10,767 bases of DNA from Pseudomonadota bacterium (GCA_019348095.1 JAHWKC010000062.1:1-10767), one strand, 5' to 3'. Shown: positions 1-10,767, counted from the stretch's first letter. The notes: generated from the letters alone by a model not told the origin. Program-made: numbers and translations.

Positions 1-1
1 G

Positions 2-139
2 TCCACTCCAGCTGAGCTTCGTCGCGGCGCGGCCGACTTCCGCGTGGCGGCTGCGGACGGCCGTGGCTCTTCGTGCTCTGGACTGGTCGGCGGAGGTGCG
101 CTCGTGGTCGGCGTGCTGCTCTATTGCGCGTCAAGCTAA
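2..139 (+). CDS. possible C-terminal end of an unknown membrane-anchored protein (partial)
   Basis: This frame is open from the window edge to a TAA at 137-139. The last third reads as a hydrophobic stretch (LVGGGALVVGVLLYCASS), like one membrane helix at a C-terminus. The stop overlaps the stop of the minus-strand ORF ending at 136, which is a plausible convergent arrangement. I recognise no family. In DNA this GC-rich a 45-codon open frame can occur by chance, so this is a weak call. Confidence 0.2.
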   Translation, partial: STPAELRRGAADFRVAAADGRGSSCSGLVGGGALVVGVLLYCASS

Positions 140-377
140 CTCACGGCGCTTGGGTGCTCCGTGCCTGCGGTGTGCTTCTGCGGCACGTGGCATGCGCCGC
201 TGCAGATTCTGCGGCTGCGAACCGCAAGCGCGAGGAGGGTGACCGCGACAGCGAGCCCGACCAGGCCAAGCGCGAGGTTGCTGGTCAGGAACCCGGCCGG
301 TAGCAGGAGCGCCCGACCACGAGCAGCTTGACGCCGCAGCACGCAAGGATCGCCACCAGCGGCCCGAGCTGCTTCAC
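136..377 (-). pseudogene. small two-helix membrane protein with a one-base frameshift
   Basis: Starting at a GTG that overlaps the oxidoreductase stop (GTGA, 374-377), the minus strand encodes MKQLGPLVAILACCGVKLLV, then runs into a stop after 30 residues. Moving one base at about 305-320, where a G run (GGG) may have lost a G, restores a second hydrophobic segment (LLLPAGFLTSNLAL and beyond, with LVGLAVAVTLLALAV) that ends at a TAG at 136-138. Together they make a protein of roughly 80 residues with two membrane helices and a Cys-Cys pair in the first. That layout recalls small mercury/metal transport proteins encoded beside mercuric-reductase-like flavoproteins, but the resemblance is only general. 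A real mutation and a sequencing error are equally possible. The tile shares no obvious origin with the main body of the window. Confidence 0.4.
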
Positions 378-490
378 AGCTTGAGCCTCTCGTAGCCCTT
401 GAGCCAGCCCTCGTTGTACGTCGGGAACTGGGCGATCTGGTCGAGCAGACGGTCGATCGGGATGCTCTCGCGCACGGCGAGCGCGGCGGT

Positions 491-5624
<5,134 letters not shown>

Positions 5625-5628
<4 letters not shown>

Positions 5629-6287
5629 GCGGCGCCCGCACCGCCTGGATGAACCGGCTCGCGCACGATCTGCGCGGGCCGCTGTCGCCGATGCAGACCG
5701 CGGTGTTCCTGTTGCGCGACGAGCGCGTCGAGCCGCGTGAGCGCACCGAGCTGCTCGACATCGTCGACCGCCAGACCCGTCGCCTGGGCGGCATGATCGA
5801 CGAGATCGGCGACTGGGTGCGCGCCGAGCAGGGCCGGCTGATCTCGCGGCGCGAGGATGTCGAGCTGGCGATGCTGCTCGACGAGATCGCCCCGCGCCTT
5901 GGCAGTGCGGCGCCGCAGGTCCGGTTCGCACCGGGCACCGAGGCGCTGCAGTTGAACGGCGACGTACTCCGGCTCGGGCAGCTGCTGCGCACCGTGCTCG
6001 GTTTCCGCATCAAGCGCGGCGAGCAAGCACCGACCCAGGTCGAGGTCGAGCCCGGCAAACCCGGTCACGTCCGCCTGCGGCGTCGCCTCGATTGCCCCTA
6101 CCAGGCCCGCGATCAGGCCGGGACCCTGTTCGAGCAAGCGCTGCCGGACCCCTCCGACGAGGGGCTCGGCCTCGGCCTGCTGGTCGCGCGCGCGATCGCG
6201 GAGGCGCACCACGGCGAGTTGCGCGCGCACGCACCGGACGGCGACACCATCGAGCTCATCATGGAACTGCCACTGGCGGCATCGTAG
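5625..6287 (+). CDS. small sensor histidine kinase with degenerate ATP-binding domain
   Basis: A 220-residue soluble protein starting at a GTG that overlaps the upstream stop (GTGA), so it belongs to the same operon. A HisKA domain starts almost at once: phospho-His14 in LAHDLRGPLSPMQ, followed by a dimerisation helix to about residue 65. The C-terminal part keeps the HATPase G2 glycines (EGLGLGLLVARAI, 179-191) and the helix after it (AEAHHGEL). However, the region where the N-box Asn should lie (115-130, LRLGQLLRTVLGFRIKRG) has no such Asn, and the DxGxG box is replaced by sequence around 155-165 (LDCPYQARDQAG). It probably binds ATP poorly or not at all, and may act as a phosphotransfer or dimerisation partner of the two kinases upstream. 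The function is inferred; the family is clear. Confidence 0.85.
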
Positions 6288-6311
6288 GCGGGTTCCATCG
6301 CCCTCGAGCAG

Positions 6312-6354
6312 TTGCCCCCCTCTTTGAAAAAGACGGGCTGGGGGAGATTTGCTC
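6312..6354. repeat. intergenic hairpin with CCCCCTCTTTGAAAAAG core
   Basis: CCCCTCTTT and AAAGACGGG (about 6317-6337) pair with one mismatch around a GAA loop. A second G run (GGGGGAGA, 6340-6347) can compete for the C run. It lies 25 bp after the stop of the last kinase gene. No T run follows, so it is not a textbook terminator. Similar C-run/CTTTGAAAAAG/G-run palindromes are common as dispersed intergenic repeats in proteobacteria (general knowledge). It may protect the 3' end of the operon mRNA. Confidence 0.5.
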
Positions 6355-6390
6355 TAGACCGGCGCACGACAGCAGGCCGCCCATTGCGTG

Positions 6391-6419
6391 TGGAGCCACG
6401 CCTCCCGTCCCCCTAAACT
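6391..6419 (+). promoter_or_regulatory. candidate promoter of the Rieske oxygenase gene, probably leaderless
   Basis: TAAACT (6414-6419) is a fair -10 box, with TGGAGC (6391-6396) exactly 17 bases upstream as a weak -35. Transcription would start at or next to the ATG at 6426, leaving no room for a ribosome binding site, and none is visible. Leaderless mRNAs are known to be frequent in Xanthomonadaceae. Confidence 0.4.
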
Positions 6420-6425
6420 TCCGCC

Positions 6426-7559
6426 ATGCCCGCCACCCCGTCTCCCAGCGCCGATCTGGCTGCACAACCGCTCTCGCACGCAACCGCATTGCCGGCGCGG
6501 TTCTACGTCGAGCCGGCGATGGCCGCCATCGACCGCCGCCTGTTGTTTGACCGCGGCTGGCAACTGCTCGCCCACGTGTGTCAGCTGCGCAACCCGGGCG
6601 ACCACGTCGTGGCCGACTTCGCCGGCTTGCCGGTGATCGCGGTGCGCGGCGCCGATGTGGCGGACGGCCCGGGTGAGATCCGCGTATTCCACAACGTCTG
6701 CCGCCACCGCGCCGGCCCGATCGCCAGCTGCGACGGTCTGGCGGCCAGGTCGCTGCGCTGCCGCTATCACGGCTGGACCTACGGCCTGGACGGCGTGCTG
6801 CGCTCGGCCCCGGAGATGGCGCAGGCGGAAGATTTCGATGCCGGCGCGGTGCGCCTGCCGCAGTTGCGGCTGCACGTCTGGCAGGGGCTGGTGTTCGCCG
6901 CGGTGGCCGAACCGGCGATGGCATTCGAGGCCTTGGTAGCCGGCATCGACGCGCGCATCGGCAGCGCACGCCGGCTCGAGCATTACGGCCACCATCGCCG
7001 GGTCGGCTACGACATCGCCTGCAACTGGAAGGTCTACGTCGACAACTACCTGGAGGGCTACCACGTCCCGCACATCCACCCCGGCCTCAACGCGCTGCTC
7101 GACTACCGCAGCTACGTCACCGAGACCGCCCACTGGTACTCCTACCAGTGGAGCGCGCTGGAAAGCGCGGGCGAGCTGTACGGCGACGGCGACGCGCTGT
7201 ACTACTGGCTGTGGCCCAACACGATGCTCAACATCCTGCCGGGGCGCTTGCAGACCAACCGCGTGGTGCCGCTGGGGGTGGACCGCTGCCGGGTCGAGTT
7301 CGACTTCTACTACGCCCTTGACGGCGATGCCGACAACGCCGGCGCCCGGCGCGAGGCCGACCTCGCCTTCAGCGACGAGGTCCAGCTCGAGGACCTGACC
7401 ATCTGCGAGGACGTGCAACGCGGCCTCGCCTCGGGCTCCTACCGGCCCGGCCGGCTCAACCCGCTGCGCGAGAACGCCGTGCACCACTTCCACGAACTGC
7501 TGCGCGCCGCGTACCGACAGGGCCCCTGGACCTCCCCCGCCGCAACCCCGCTTCCGTAG
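6426..7559 (+). CDS. Rieske non-heme iron oxygenase, alpha (catalytic) subunit
   Basis: A 377-residue cytoplasmic oxygenase, usual length for the family. The Rieske [2Fe-2S] centre is bound by Cys92-x-His94 (NVCRHRAGP) and Cys112-x2-His115 (RCRYHGWTYG). The catalytic domain has the mononuclear iron motif NYLEGYHVPHIHPGL, with His213 and His218 as ligands and probably Asp323 (LEDLTICEDVQRG) as the third. The residue three before the first ligand His, normally Asp in ring-hydroxylating dioxygenases, is Glu210. This Glu, with the ED..ICE.VQ motif, points to the choline monooxygenase / glycine-betaine / carnitine oxygenase side of the superfamily. The substrate is not determinable here. No ferredoxin or reductase gene lies nearby, so electrons must come from proteins encoded elsewhere. 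The ATG is set by a -10 box just upstream. The stop lies within a REP element. Confidence 0.92.
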   Translation: MPATPSPSADLAAQPLSHATALPARFYVEPAMAAIDRRLLFDRGWQLLAHVCQLRNPGDHVVADFAGLPVIAVRGADVADGPGEIRVFHNVCRHRAGPIASCDGLAARSLRCRYHGWTYGLDGVLRSAPEMAQAEDFDAGAVRLPQLRLHVWQGLVFAAVAEPAMAFEALVAGIDARIGSARRLEHYGHHRRVGYDIACNWKVYVDNYLEGYHVPHIHPGLNALLDYRSYVTETAHWYSYQWSALESAGELYGDGDALYYWLWPNTMLNILPGRLQTNRVVPLGVDRCRVEFDFYYALDGDADNAGARREADLAFSDEVQLEDLTICEDVQRGLASGSYRPGRLNPLRENAVHHFHELLRAAYRQGPWTSPAATPLP

Positions 7560-7577
7560 GAGCGGCCTCCGCCGCGA
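7556..7577 (+). repeat. REP element, left copy of a pair; contains the oxygenase stop codon
   Basis: It begins GTAGGAGCGGC and contains a hairpin GCGGC-CTCC-GCCGC. It is inverted relative to the copy at 7719-7740 (about 20 of 22 bases match). Its bases 2-4 (TAG, 7557-7559) are the stop codon of the Rieske gene. Confidence 0.8.
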
Positions 7578-7593
7578 GCTCATGAAAAGCCTC

Positions 7594-7687
7594 GACACGG
7601 ATCAAAGCGAAAAACTGCGGATAAAGCTTCTGGATATCAGATGCTTTACCTGCCTTTGATCCGCTATTTTTCGCTCTGATCCGCGTC
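7594..7687. repeat. long imperfect inverted repeat nested between two REPs
   Basis: The left arm from 7594 (GACACGGATCAAAGCGAAAA) pairs with the right arm ending at 7687 (reverse complement GACGCGGATCAGAGCGAAAA), and similarity continues for about 34 bases per arm with a few mismatches and small gaps. The centre holds its own palindrome, CTGGATATCAG. The element is much richer in A and T than its surroundings. Together with the flanking REPs, the whole 7556-7740 stretch is one nested palindrome with no open frame of interest, between the convergent ends of the oxygenase and exporter genes. It may act as a two-way transcription barrier. Confidence 0.75.
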
Positions 7688-7718
7688 AAATGCTCTTGGC
7701 CAGGACCACGGTTCCGGT

Positions 7719-7740
7719 TCGCGGCTGAAGCCGCTCCTAC
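7719..7740 (-). repeat. REP element, right copy of a pair
   Basis: The reverse complement starts GTAGGAGCGGCTTCAGCCGC, the common Xanthomonadaceae/Pseudomonas REP type with a GCGGC/GCCGC hairpin. It closes the nested palindrome that starts at 7556. Confidence 0.8.
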
Positions 7741-7760
7741 AGCTCCGGGGACCGCTTGCC

Positions 7761-9041
7761 CTAGATCGACTCCCCCGGCACCGAGGCCGCTTCCCGGTTG
7801 CGCGCCTCCATCGAACGCGATGCGCCCGACTCCCAGCGCCAGAACAACCAGCCCAGCAGGGTGAACAACGCCGCACCCAGCGCCAGGTGCAGTGCCTCAT
7901 CGCTCAGCAGCGGCGAGATCACCCCGGCGGTCAGCGAGTGCAGCACCAGCCCGGTGAACGCCTGCAGCGACGACGCCGAGCCCCGCTGCCGCGGGTACAT
8001 GTCGAGGATCGCCAGGGTCAGGATCGGGAACACCAGCGCGATCCCGAACGCGTTGAACGCCAGCGGCAGGATTGCCCATGGCACCGTCGGCACCGCCACC
8101 AGCAGGTTGTAGGCCACGTTGCTCAGCGCCGCCAGCCCGCAACAGGCAAAGCCCAGATTCGCCAGCCGCGTGCCGGTCATGCGACCGGCCGCCCGCCCCG
8201 ACAGGTATGCGCCGACCATCATGCCGCTGATCATCGGCACGAAGAACCAGGCGAAATCGCCCTCCCCCAGCCGCTGGCCGTCGCGCCGCAGCAGGTCAAG
8301 GACGAACGCCGGCGCCGAGGCGATATACAAAAACAGCGCACCGAAATTGAACGCACCGGCCGCGGCCAGCCGCTGGAATCGCGGGTTGAACGCGATCGCG
8401 ACGTAGTCGCGCAGCAGCCTGCGCGGCGACACCCGGGCTCGCGCCGACGGCGGATGGGTCTCCGGCAGCGTCCGCCACGTCGCCACCAGCAGCACCAGTG
8501 AGAACGCCACCAGAAACCAGAAGATCGCCGGCCAGCGGCTCCAGCCCAGGATCCAGCCGCCGATGATCGGCGCGATCGCCGGCGCAATGCCGAAGATCAT
8601 CGACACCTGGCTCATCAGCCGCTGCGCATCGTCGCCGTGCAGCACGTCGCGGATCACCGCGCGCCCCACGATCAGGCCGACGCCGGCCGACAGCCCCTGC
8701 AACGCACGGAACACGAGCAGCGTACTGAGCTCGGTCGCCAGCGCGCAGCCGACCGAGGCCAGCGTGAACACGGACAACCCGCCCAGGATCACCCGGCGCC
8801 GCCCGATCGCGTCCGACAGCGGCCCGTGCACGATGCTCATCAGCGCGTAGGCGACCAGGTAGACGCTGATCGTCTGCTGCATCGCCAGCTTGTCGGCGCC
8901 CAACTGCGCGCCCATCTGCGGGAATGCCGGAAAAATCGTGTCGATGGAGAACGGCCCGAACATCGCCAGCCCACCCAGCAGCAGTGCCAGCCGGCGGATC
9001 GACAATCCCGCGTGCCCCTGCGAGACCGGCGTGCCACTCAT
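7761..9041 (-). CDS. MFS multidrug exporter, Bcr/CflA type (DHA1 family)
   Basis: A 426-residue inner-membrane protein with about 12 hydrophobic segments, typical length for Bcr/CflA drug:proton antiporters. The first helix carries FGPFSIDTIFPAFPQM (Asp34), the family's 'tD.ylPAlp' motif. The loop after helix 2 has MFS motif A, GPLSDAIGRRRV (73-84). Later helices include ALQGLSAGVGLIVGRAVIRD (the 'RalQg.g.a......aivrD' signature) and a PAIAPIIGGWI motif-C-like stretch. It probably pumps a hydrophobic compound out in exchange for protons; the substrate cannot be read from sequence. The ATG at 9041 is chosen because the family motif starts soon after; the frame is open 67 codons further upstream but has low-complexity, non-family sequence. 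No Shine-Dalgarno precedes this ATG. It overlaps the stop of the small ORF at 9038-9148, suggesting translational coupling. Confidence 0.93.
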   Translation of the reverse strand: MSGTPVSQGHAGLSIRRLALLLGGLAMFGPFSIDTIFPAFPQMGAQLGADKLAMQQTISVYLVAYALMSIVHGPLSDAIGRRRVILGGLSVFTLASVGCALATELSTLLVFRALQGLSAGVGLIVGRAVIRDVLHGDDAQRLMSQVSMIFGIAPAIAPIIGGWILGWSRWPAIFWFLVAFSLVLLVATWRTLPETHPPSARARVSPRRLLRDYVAIAFNPRFQRLAAAGAFNFGALFLYIASAPAFVLDLLRRDGQRLGEGDFAWFFVPMISGMMVGAYLSGRAAGRMTGTRLANLGFACCGLAALSNVAYNLLVAVPTVPWAILPLAFNAFGIALVFPILTLAILDMYPRQRGSASSLQAFTGLVLHSLTAGVISPLLSDEALHLALGAALFTLLGWLFWRWESGASRSMEARNREAASVPGESI

Positions 9042-9148
9042 GGTGCGGCGCCGGTGGCGGCGACACACGGCACGGCAGCCGCGGCATCGCGCACCCGCAG
9101 GACCGCCCGGTCCACCTGCAGTGGCGAAAACGGCGGATGGACGGGCAT
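9038..9148 (-). CDS. 36-residue ORF translationally coupled to the exporter gene
   Basis: ATG at 9148 is preceded by GGAGAA five bases upstream, the best ribosome binding site near this gene. The ORF runs 36 codons to a TGA that overlaps the exporter ATG (ATGA). The start reads MPVHPPFSPLQVDRAVLRVR. VDRAVLRVRD vaguely resembles the first strand of glyoxalase/VOC-fold proteins, so it may be the stub of a decayed gene; it may equally be a leader ORF whose translation delivers ribosomes to the exporter start. The codons are GC-rich at the third position (about three quarters), as in the neighbours, but that is not decisive in such DNA. Confidence 0.4.
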   Translation of the reverse strand: MPVHPPFSPLQVDRAVLRVRDAAAAVPCVAATGAAP

Positions 9149-9382
9149 CGGGGTTCTCCGGCGCGACAGACGGTGCGAGCGCAGCAGAATAGCAATGCGG
9201 CAGGCGGCTGAACGCAGAGACAGCGCAACAGCGCGTTGCCACTGCCGCGGGTGTTTTTTACCTGCGCCCTACGCCGCTTCGGCCAAGTCGCTTCTGCACT
9301 GCCGCCACCGGCGGCCCTTGCTCTTGCGCGCGGGCACGCGCCCCGCCCACCCCGAGCCGGGCCAATCATCAACACCGCCCAG
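9149..9382. other. intergenic region upstream of the exporter, no gene seen
   Basis: It includes the Shine-Dalgarno GGAGAA for the small ORF (9154-9159, minus strand) and a possible minus-strand -10 box TATTCT (complement of 9186-9191) with only a poor -35 at 17 bases. A T6 run sits at 9254-9259. Open frames across this stretch look like GC-rich chance frames. Nothing else is recognisable. Confidence 0.35.
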
Positions 9383-9451
9383 GTAGGAGCGACGTGGGTC
9401 GCGATTCGCCACTCCGATGGCTGGCATGATCGCGGCTCACGCCGCTCCTAC
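9383..9451. repeat. REPIN: two inverted REP elements 25 bp apart
   Basis: The left REP (9383-9404) begins GTAGGAGCGACGTGGGTCGC. The right REP (9430-9451) is inverted and reads GTAGGAGCGGCGTGAGCCGC on the minus strand. About 19 of 22 bases agree, and the differences within each stem are compensatory (GCGAC/GTCGC versus GCGGC/GCCGC), so both hairpins are kept. This is the typical REPIN structure mobilised in trans by REP-associated tyrosine transposases; none is encoded here. Confidence 0.8.
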
Positions 9452-9467
9452 CGGTGCACGCTGCAAC

Positions 9468-9496
9468 TGGAGCGCATCGGGCGGCGGTTCTACAAT
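9468..9496 (+). promoter_or_regulatory. candidate promoter of the DUF2058 gene
   Basis: TACAAT (9491-9496) is a strong -10 box, with TGGAGC (9468-9473) 17 bases upstream as a weak -35. Start of transcription would be near 9503, giving a leader of about 33 bases before the ATG at 9536. The same -35 hexamer and spacing occur before the Rieske gene. Confidence 0.5.
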
Positions 9497-9535
9497 CACG
9501 GGTCGCGATTCCGCGATGCCACGCCCGATGCCGCC

Positions 9536-10081
9536 ATGCGCAATCCCCTGCAGGAACAACTCCTCAAGGCGGGGCTGGTCAAGAAGAGCCAGGCCGCCGA
9601 ACTGGCCCGCGAGCAGGCGCGGCAGCGCAAGGGCAAGGCCCCACCGCCCGCCCCGGCCGAGCAGGTGGACGCGCAGCAGTTGCAGGCGCAACGGGCCGAG
9701 CGCGATCGCGCGATCTCGGCCGAGCGCAATGCCCAGGCCCGGCTCCACGAGCAACGCGCGCAGGTGCGCCAGCTCGTCGAGACCCACAAGGTCAGGCGCG
9801 AGGGCGAGATCAGCTATCGTTTCCCCGACCAGGGCAGCATCAGGAGCGTGCTGGTAACCGAATCGCTGCGCAGGCAACTGGCCGCCGGCGCGCTGGTGAT
9901 CGCCCGCCACGGCGACGGCTACGAGCTGCTGCCGCGCGCGGCCGCGGACAAGGTCCACGCGCGCGACGCCACGGTGATCGTGCTCGACCATGGCCGTACC
10001 GCGGATACCGCCGCGCCGGACGAGGGAGAGGACGATGAGTTCTACAAGCAGTTCCAGGTGCCCGACGATCTGATCTGGTAG
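9536..10081 (+). CDS. DUF2058 family protein (YaiL-like)
   Basis: A 181-residue, charged, soluble protein, close to the length of E. coli YaiL. It starts with the family signature NPLQEQLLKAGLVKKSQA, then a Lys/Arg/Gln/Glu-rich helical region (about 15-95, likely coiled coil). The conserved C-terminal half follows (EGEISYRFPDQGSIRSVLVT, later GDGYELLPRAAADKV) and ends in the family's YKQFQVPDDLIW. COG annotation calls the family nucleoprotein/polynucleotide-associated; its biochemical role is not established. The start at 9536 is fixed by the family N-terminus; the frame is open 100 codons upstream, but that part covers the REPIN and promoter. It is transcribed alone, convergent with the next gene. 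Confidence 0.92.
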   Translation: MRNPLQEQLLKAGLVKKSQAAELAREQARQRKGKAPPPAPAEQVDAQQLQAQRAERDRAISAERNAQARLHEQRAQVRQLVETHKVRREGEISYRFPDQGSIRSVLVTESLRRQLAAGALVIARHGDGYELLPRAAADKVHARDATVIVLDHGRTADTAAPDEGEDDEFYKQFQVPDDLIW

Positions 10082-10141
10082 CCGCTCGGCCGCCCACCTT
10101 GCTTTGCGAGGCCGCCGCGCCTAGGCAACCTGGCTATTACG

Positions 10142-10149
10142 GTAGGAGC
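10142..10149 (+). repeat. solitary REP head (GTAGGAGC), degenerate
   Basis: GTAGGAGC, the conserved head of the REPs found elsewhere in the window, occurs between the convergent ends of two genes. The bases after it do not form the usual GCGGC/GCCGC hairpin and no inverted partner is seen. It is probably a decayed REP. Confidence 0.35.
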
Positions 10150-10187
10150 ACCGACTTTCCGCGGACGCATTGCGGATGCCGGGCAGC

Positions 10188-10514
10188 CTAGCGCCAACCT
10201 GCATCACGCGCGGCGCGTTCGCCGGCGCCGTCCAGCGGTTCGCCTTCCAGGCGTGCGTCGACCTCGGCCAGGATCGCCGGCGGTAGCGCGGTGGAAGCCA
10301 GACGCAGTTCACCGCCGACCGCCGTCGCCTCGCCCAGTGCGGTCACACGCCAGCCATCGGCCTGGCGACAGGCCAGGCCGGCGACCGCCTGCGGCCGCTC
10401 CAGCACGAACGTGCGGCAGTAGTCGCCGTCCTGCGCGCGGAAGCTCAGGCCGACCGCCACCGGCCCCGCGGCCGGGCCGGCGCTGGACAGGCGGCTGTCG
10501 AGTGCCCGGGCGAG
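10188..10514 (-). other. anti-sigma-factor-like C-terminal part
   Basis: About 108 residues that I would assign to the host genome. Its stop (TAG, 10188-10190) is convergent with the DUF2058 gene, 106 bp away, a spacing normal for this chromosome. The N-terminal zinc-finger/anti-sigma and membrane helix expected upstream are missing because the sequence switches to PKS near 10515. Confidence 0.45.
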
Positions 10515-10767
10515 CTCGGCGCCGGCCACATACAGCTCACCCAGGCTACGAAGGCAGACCTCCCAGTCGTCGGCGCCCCGGCGCAGCGACGGCAGCCACC
10601 GTGCTGCCTGGCTGTCGGCCACGCACTCGGCGCCCATGCCGAGCAAGACCGGGTGCGGTCCGATCTCGACCAGCACGTCGACGCCCAGCCGCTCCAGCGC
10701 CTGCATCCCGTCGGCGAAGCGCACCGCCCCCCGGGCGTGCCGCCGCCAGTACCCGCCCGTCAGATCG
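10188..10767 (-). CDS. chimeric frame: polyketide synthase acyltransferase end fused to an anti-sigma-factor-like tail (partial)
   Basis: The frame is open to the right edge of the window. From 10767 down to about 10515 it reads like the end of a type I PKS acyltransferase domain: GYWRRHARGAVRFADGMQAL, VLVEIGPHPVLLGMG and LPSLRRGADDWEVCLRSLGE, then LYVAGAE. The family is unmistakable from YW..H...pVrFa and EiGPhPvL. After that, without a linker, keto-reductase or carrier domain, the sequence changes to AVGLSFRAQDGDYCRTFVLE, then LACRQADGWRV and PPAILAEVDARLEGEPLD, ending AARDAGWR. This second part resembles the C-terminus of small anti-sigma-factor-like membrane proteins common in Xanthomonadaceae ('yCRtF......aGlaCr...W', 'ppav.aavdari.G.pLd...E..Ar..GW'). 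One of the two is probably foreign. The tail fits the local genome; the PKS piece does not. Confidence 0.6.
   Translation of the reverse strand, partial: DLTGGYWRRHARGAVRFADGMQALERLGVDVLVEIGPHPVLLGMGAECVADSQAARWLPSLRRGADDWEVCLRSLGELYVAGAELARALDSRLSSAGPAAGPVAVGLSFRAQDGDYCRTFVLERPQAVAGLACRQADGWRVTALGEATAVGGELRLASTALPPAILAEVDARLEGEPLDGAGERAARDAGWR

Noticed and set aside
6354..7598. Minus-strand frame covering the Rieske gene
   Set aside because: The plus strand has both metal-binding motifs and a promoter; the minus frame has no motif.
7556..7740. CRISPR-like or tRNA-like structure
   Set aside because: Repeats are inverted pairs, not regularly spaced direct repeats, and no cloverleaf or CCA end is present.
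7887..8501. Plus-strand frame rich in Arg and Gln opposite the exporter
   Set aside because: Shadow of the membrane-protein codons; no recognisable domain.
10082..10187. Terminator between the convergent DUF2058 and anti-sigma-like genes
   Set aside because: I could not find a stable stem followed by a T run in either direction.
10515..10767. Evidence for a polyketide gene cluster at the right edge
   Set aside because: Only about 250 bp of acyltransferase is present and it is joined to an unrelated tail, so a real cluster next to this locus cannot be claimed.

Overview
This 10.8 kb, GC-rich window is mostly ordinary chromosomal DNA of a gammaproteobacterium that looks like the Xanthomonadaceae (Lysobacter/Luteimonas type). 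The basis is a very high GC third-position bias, REP palindromes starting GTAGGAGCG, a DUF2058 (YaiL-type) gene, and the style of the kinase genes. The genus is inferred from these habits and not from any marker gene.

At the left end (1 to about 1045) I see no intact gene. It is a chain of short conserved protein-family cores, each about 60-190 bp: the end of an actinobacterial-looking FAD/NAD(P) disulfide oxidoreductase followed by a frameshifted small membrane protein (both minus strand), then ClpA, a MoxR-type AAA ATPase, an Ig-like repeat and an FtsK motif (plus strand). These run in frame into a histidine kinase that has lost its real N-terminus. The right end (10188-10767) shows the same pattern: a polyketide synthase acyltransferase C-terminus fused to an anti-sigma-factor-like tail. 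Assembly chimerism at both ends is the simplest reading.

The coherent core is about 1045-10187. First comes a tightly coupled plus-strand operon (to 6287) of three sensor kinases: GAF-HisKA-HATPase-REC-REC-REC, then REC-HisKA-HATPase-REC, then a small kinase with a degenerate ATP-binding domain. The genes overlap at TGATG and GTGA. Five receivers and three kinases lie together with no DNA-binding output and no HPt domain in the window, so the final target lies elsewhere.

Next is a stand-alone Rieske non-heme iron oxygenase alpha subunit (6426-7559) with what looks like its own, probably leaderless, promoter. It is convergent with a Bcr/CflA-type MFS drug exporter (minus, 7761-9041). A nested palindrome with REP sequences at its edges fills the gap between them, and its left REP supplies the oxygenase stop codon. 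The exporter is preceded by a 36-codon ORF whose stop overlaps its ATG. A DUF2058 gene (9536-10081, plus) follows, with a REPIN-like pair and a clear -10 box upstream.

I found no tRNA, rRNA, CRISPR array, transposase or prophage gene. I do not see a convincing new defence or biosynthetic system. The most unusual things are the mosaic ends, the output-less kinase cluster, the nested REP palindrome and the coupled small ORF before the exporter.
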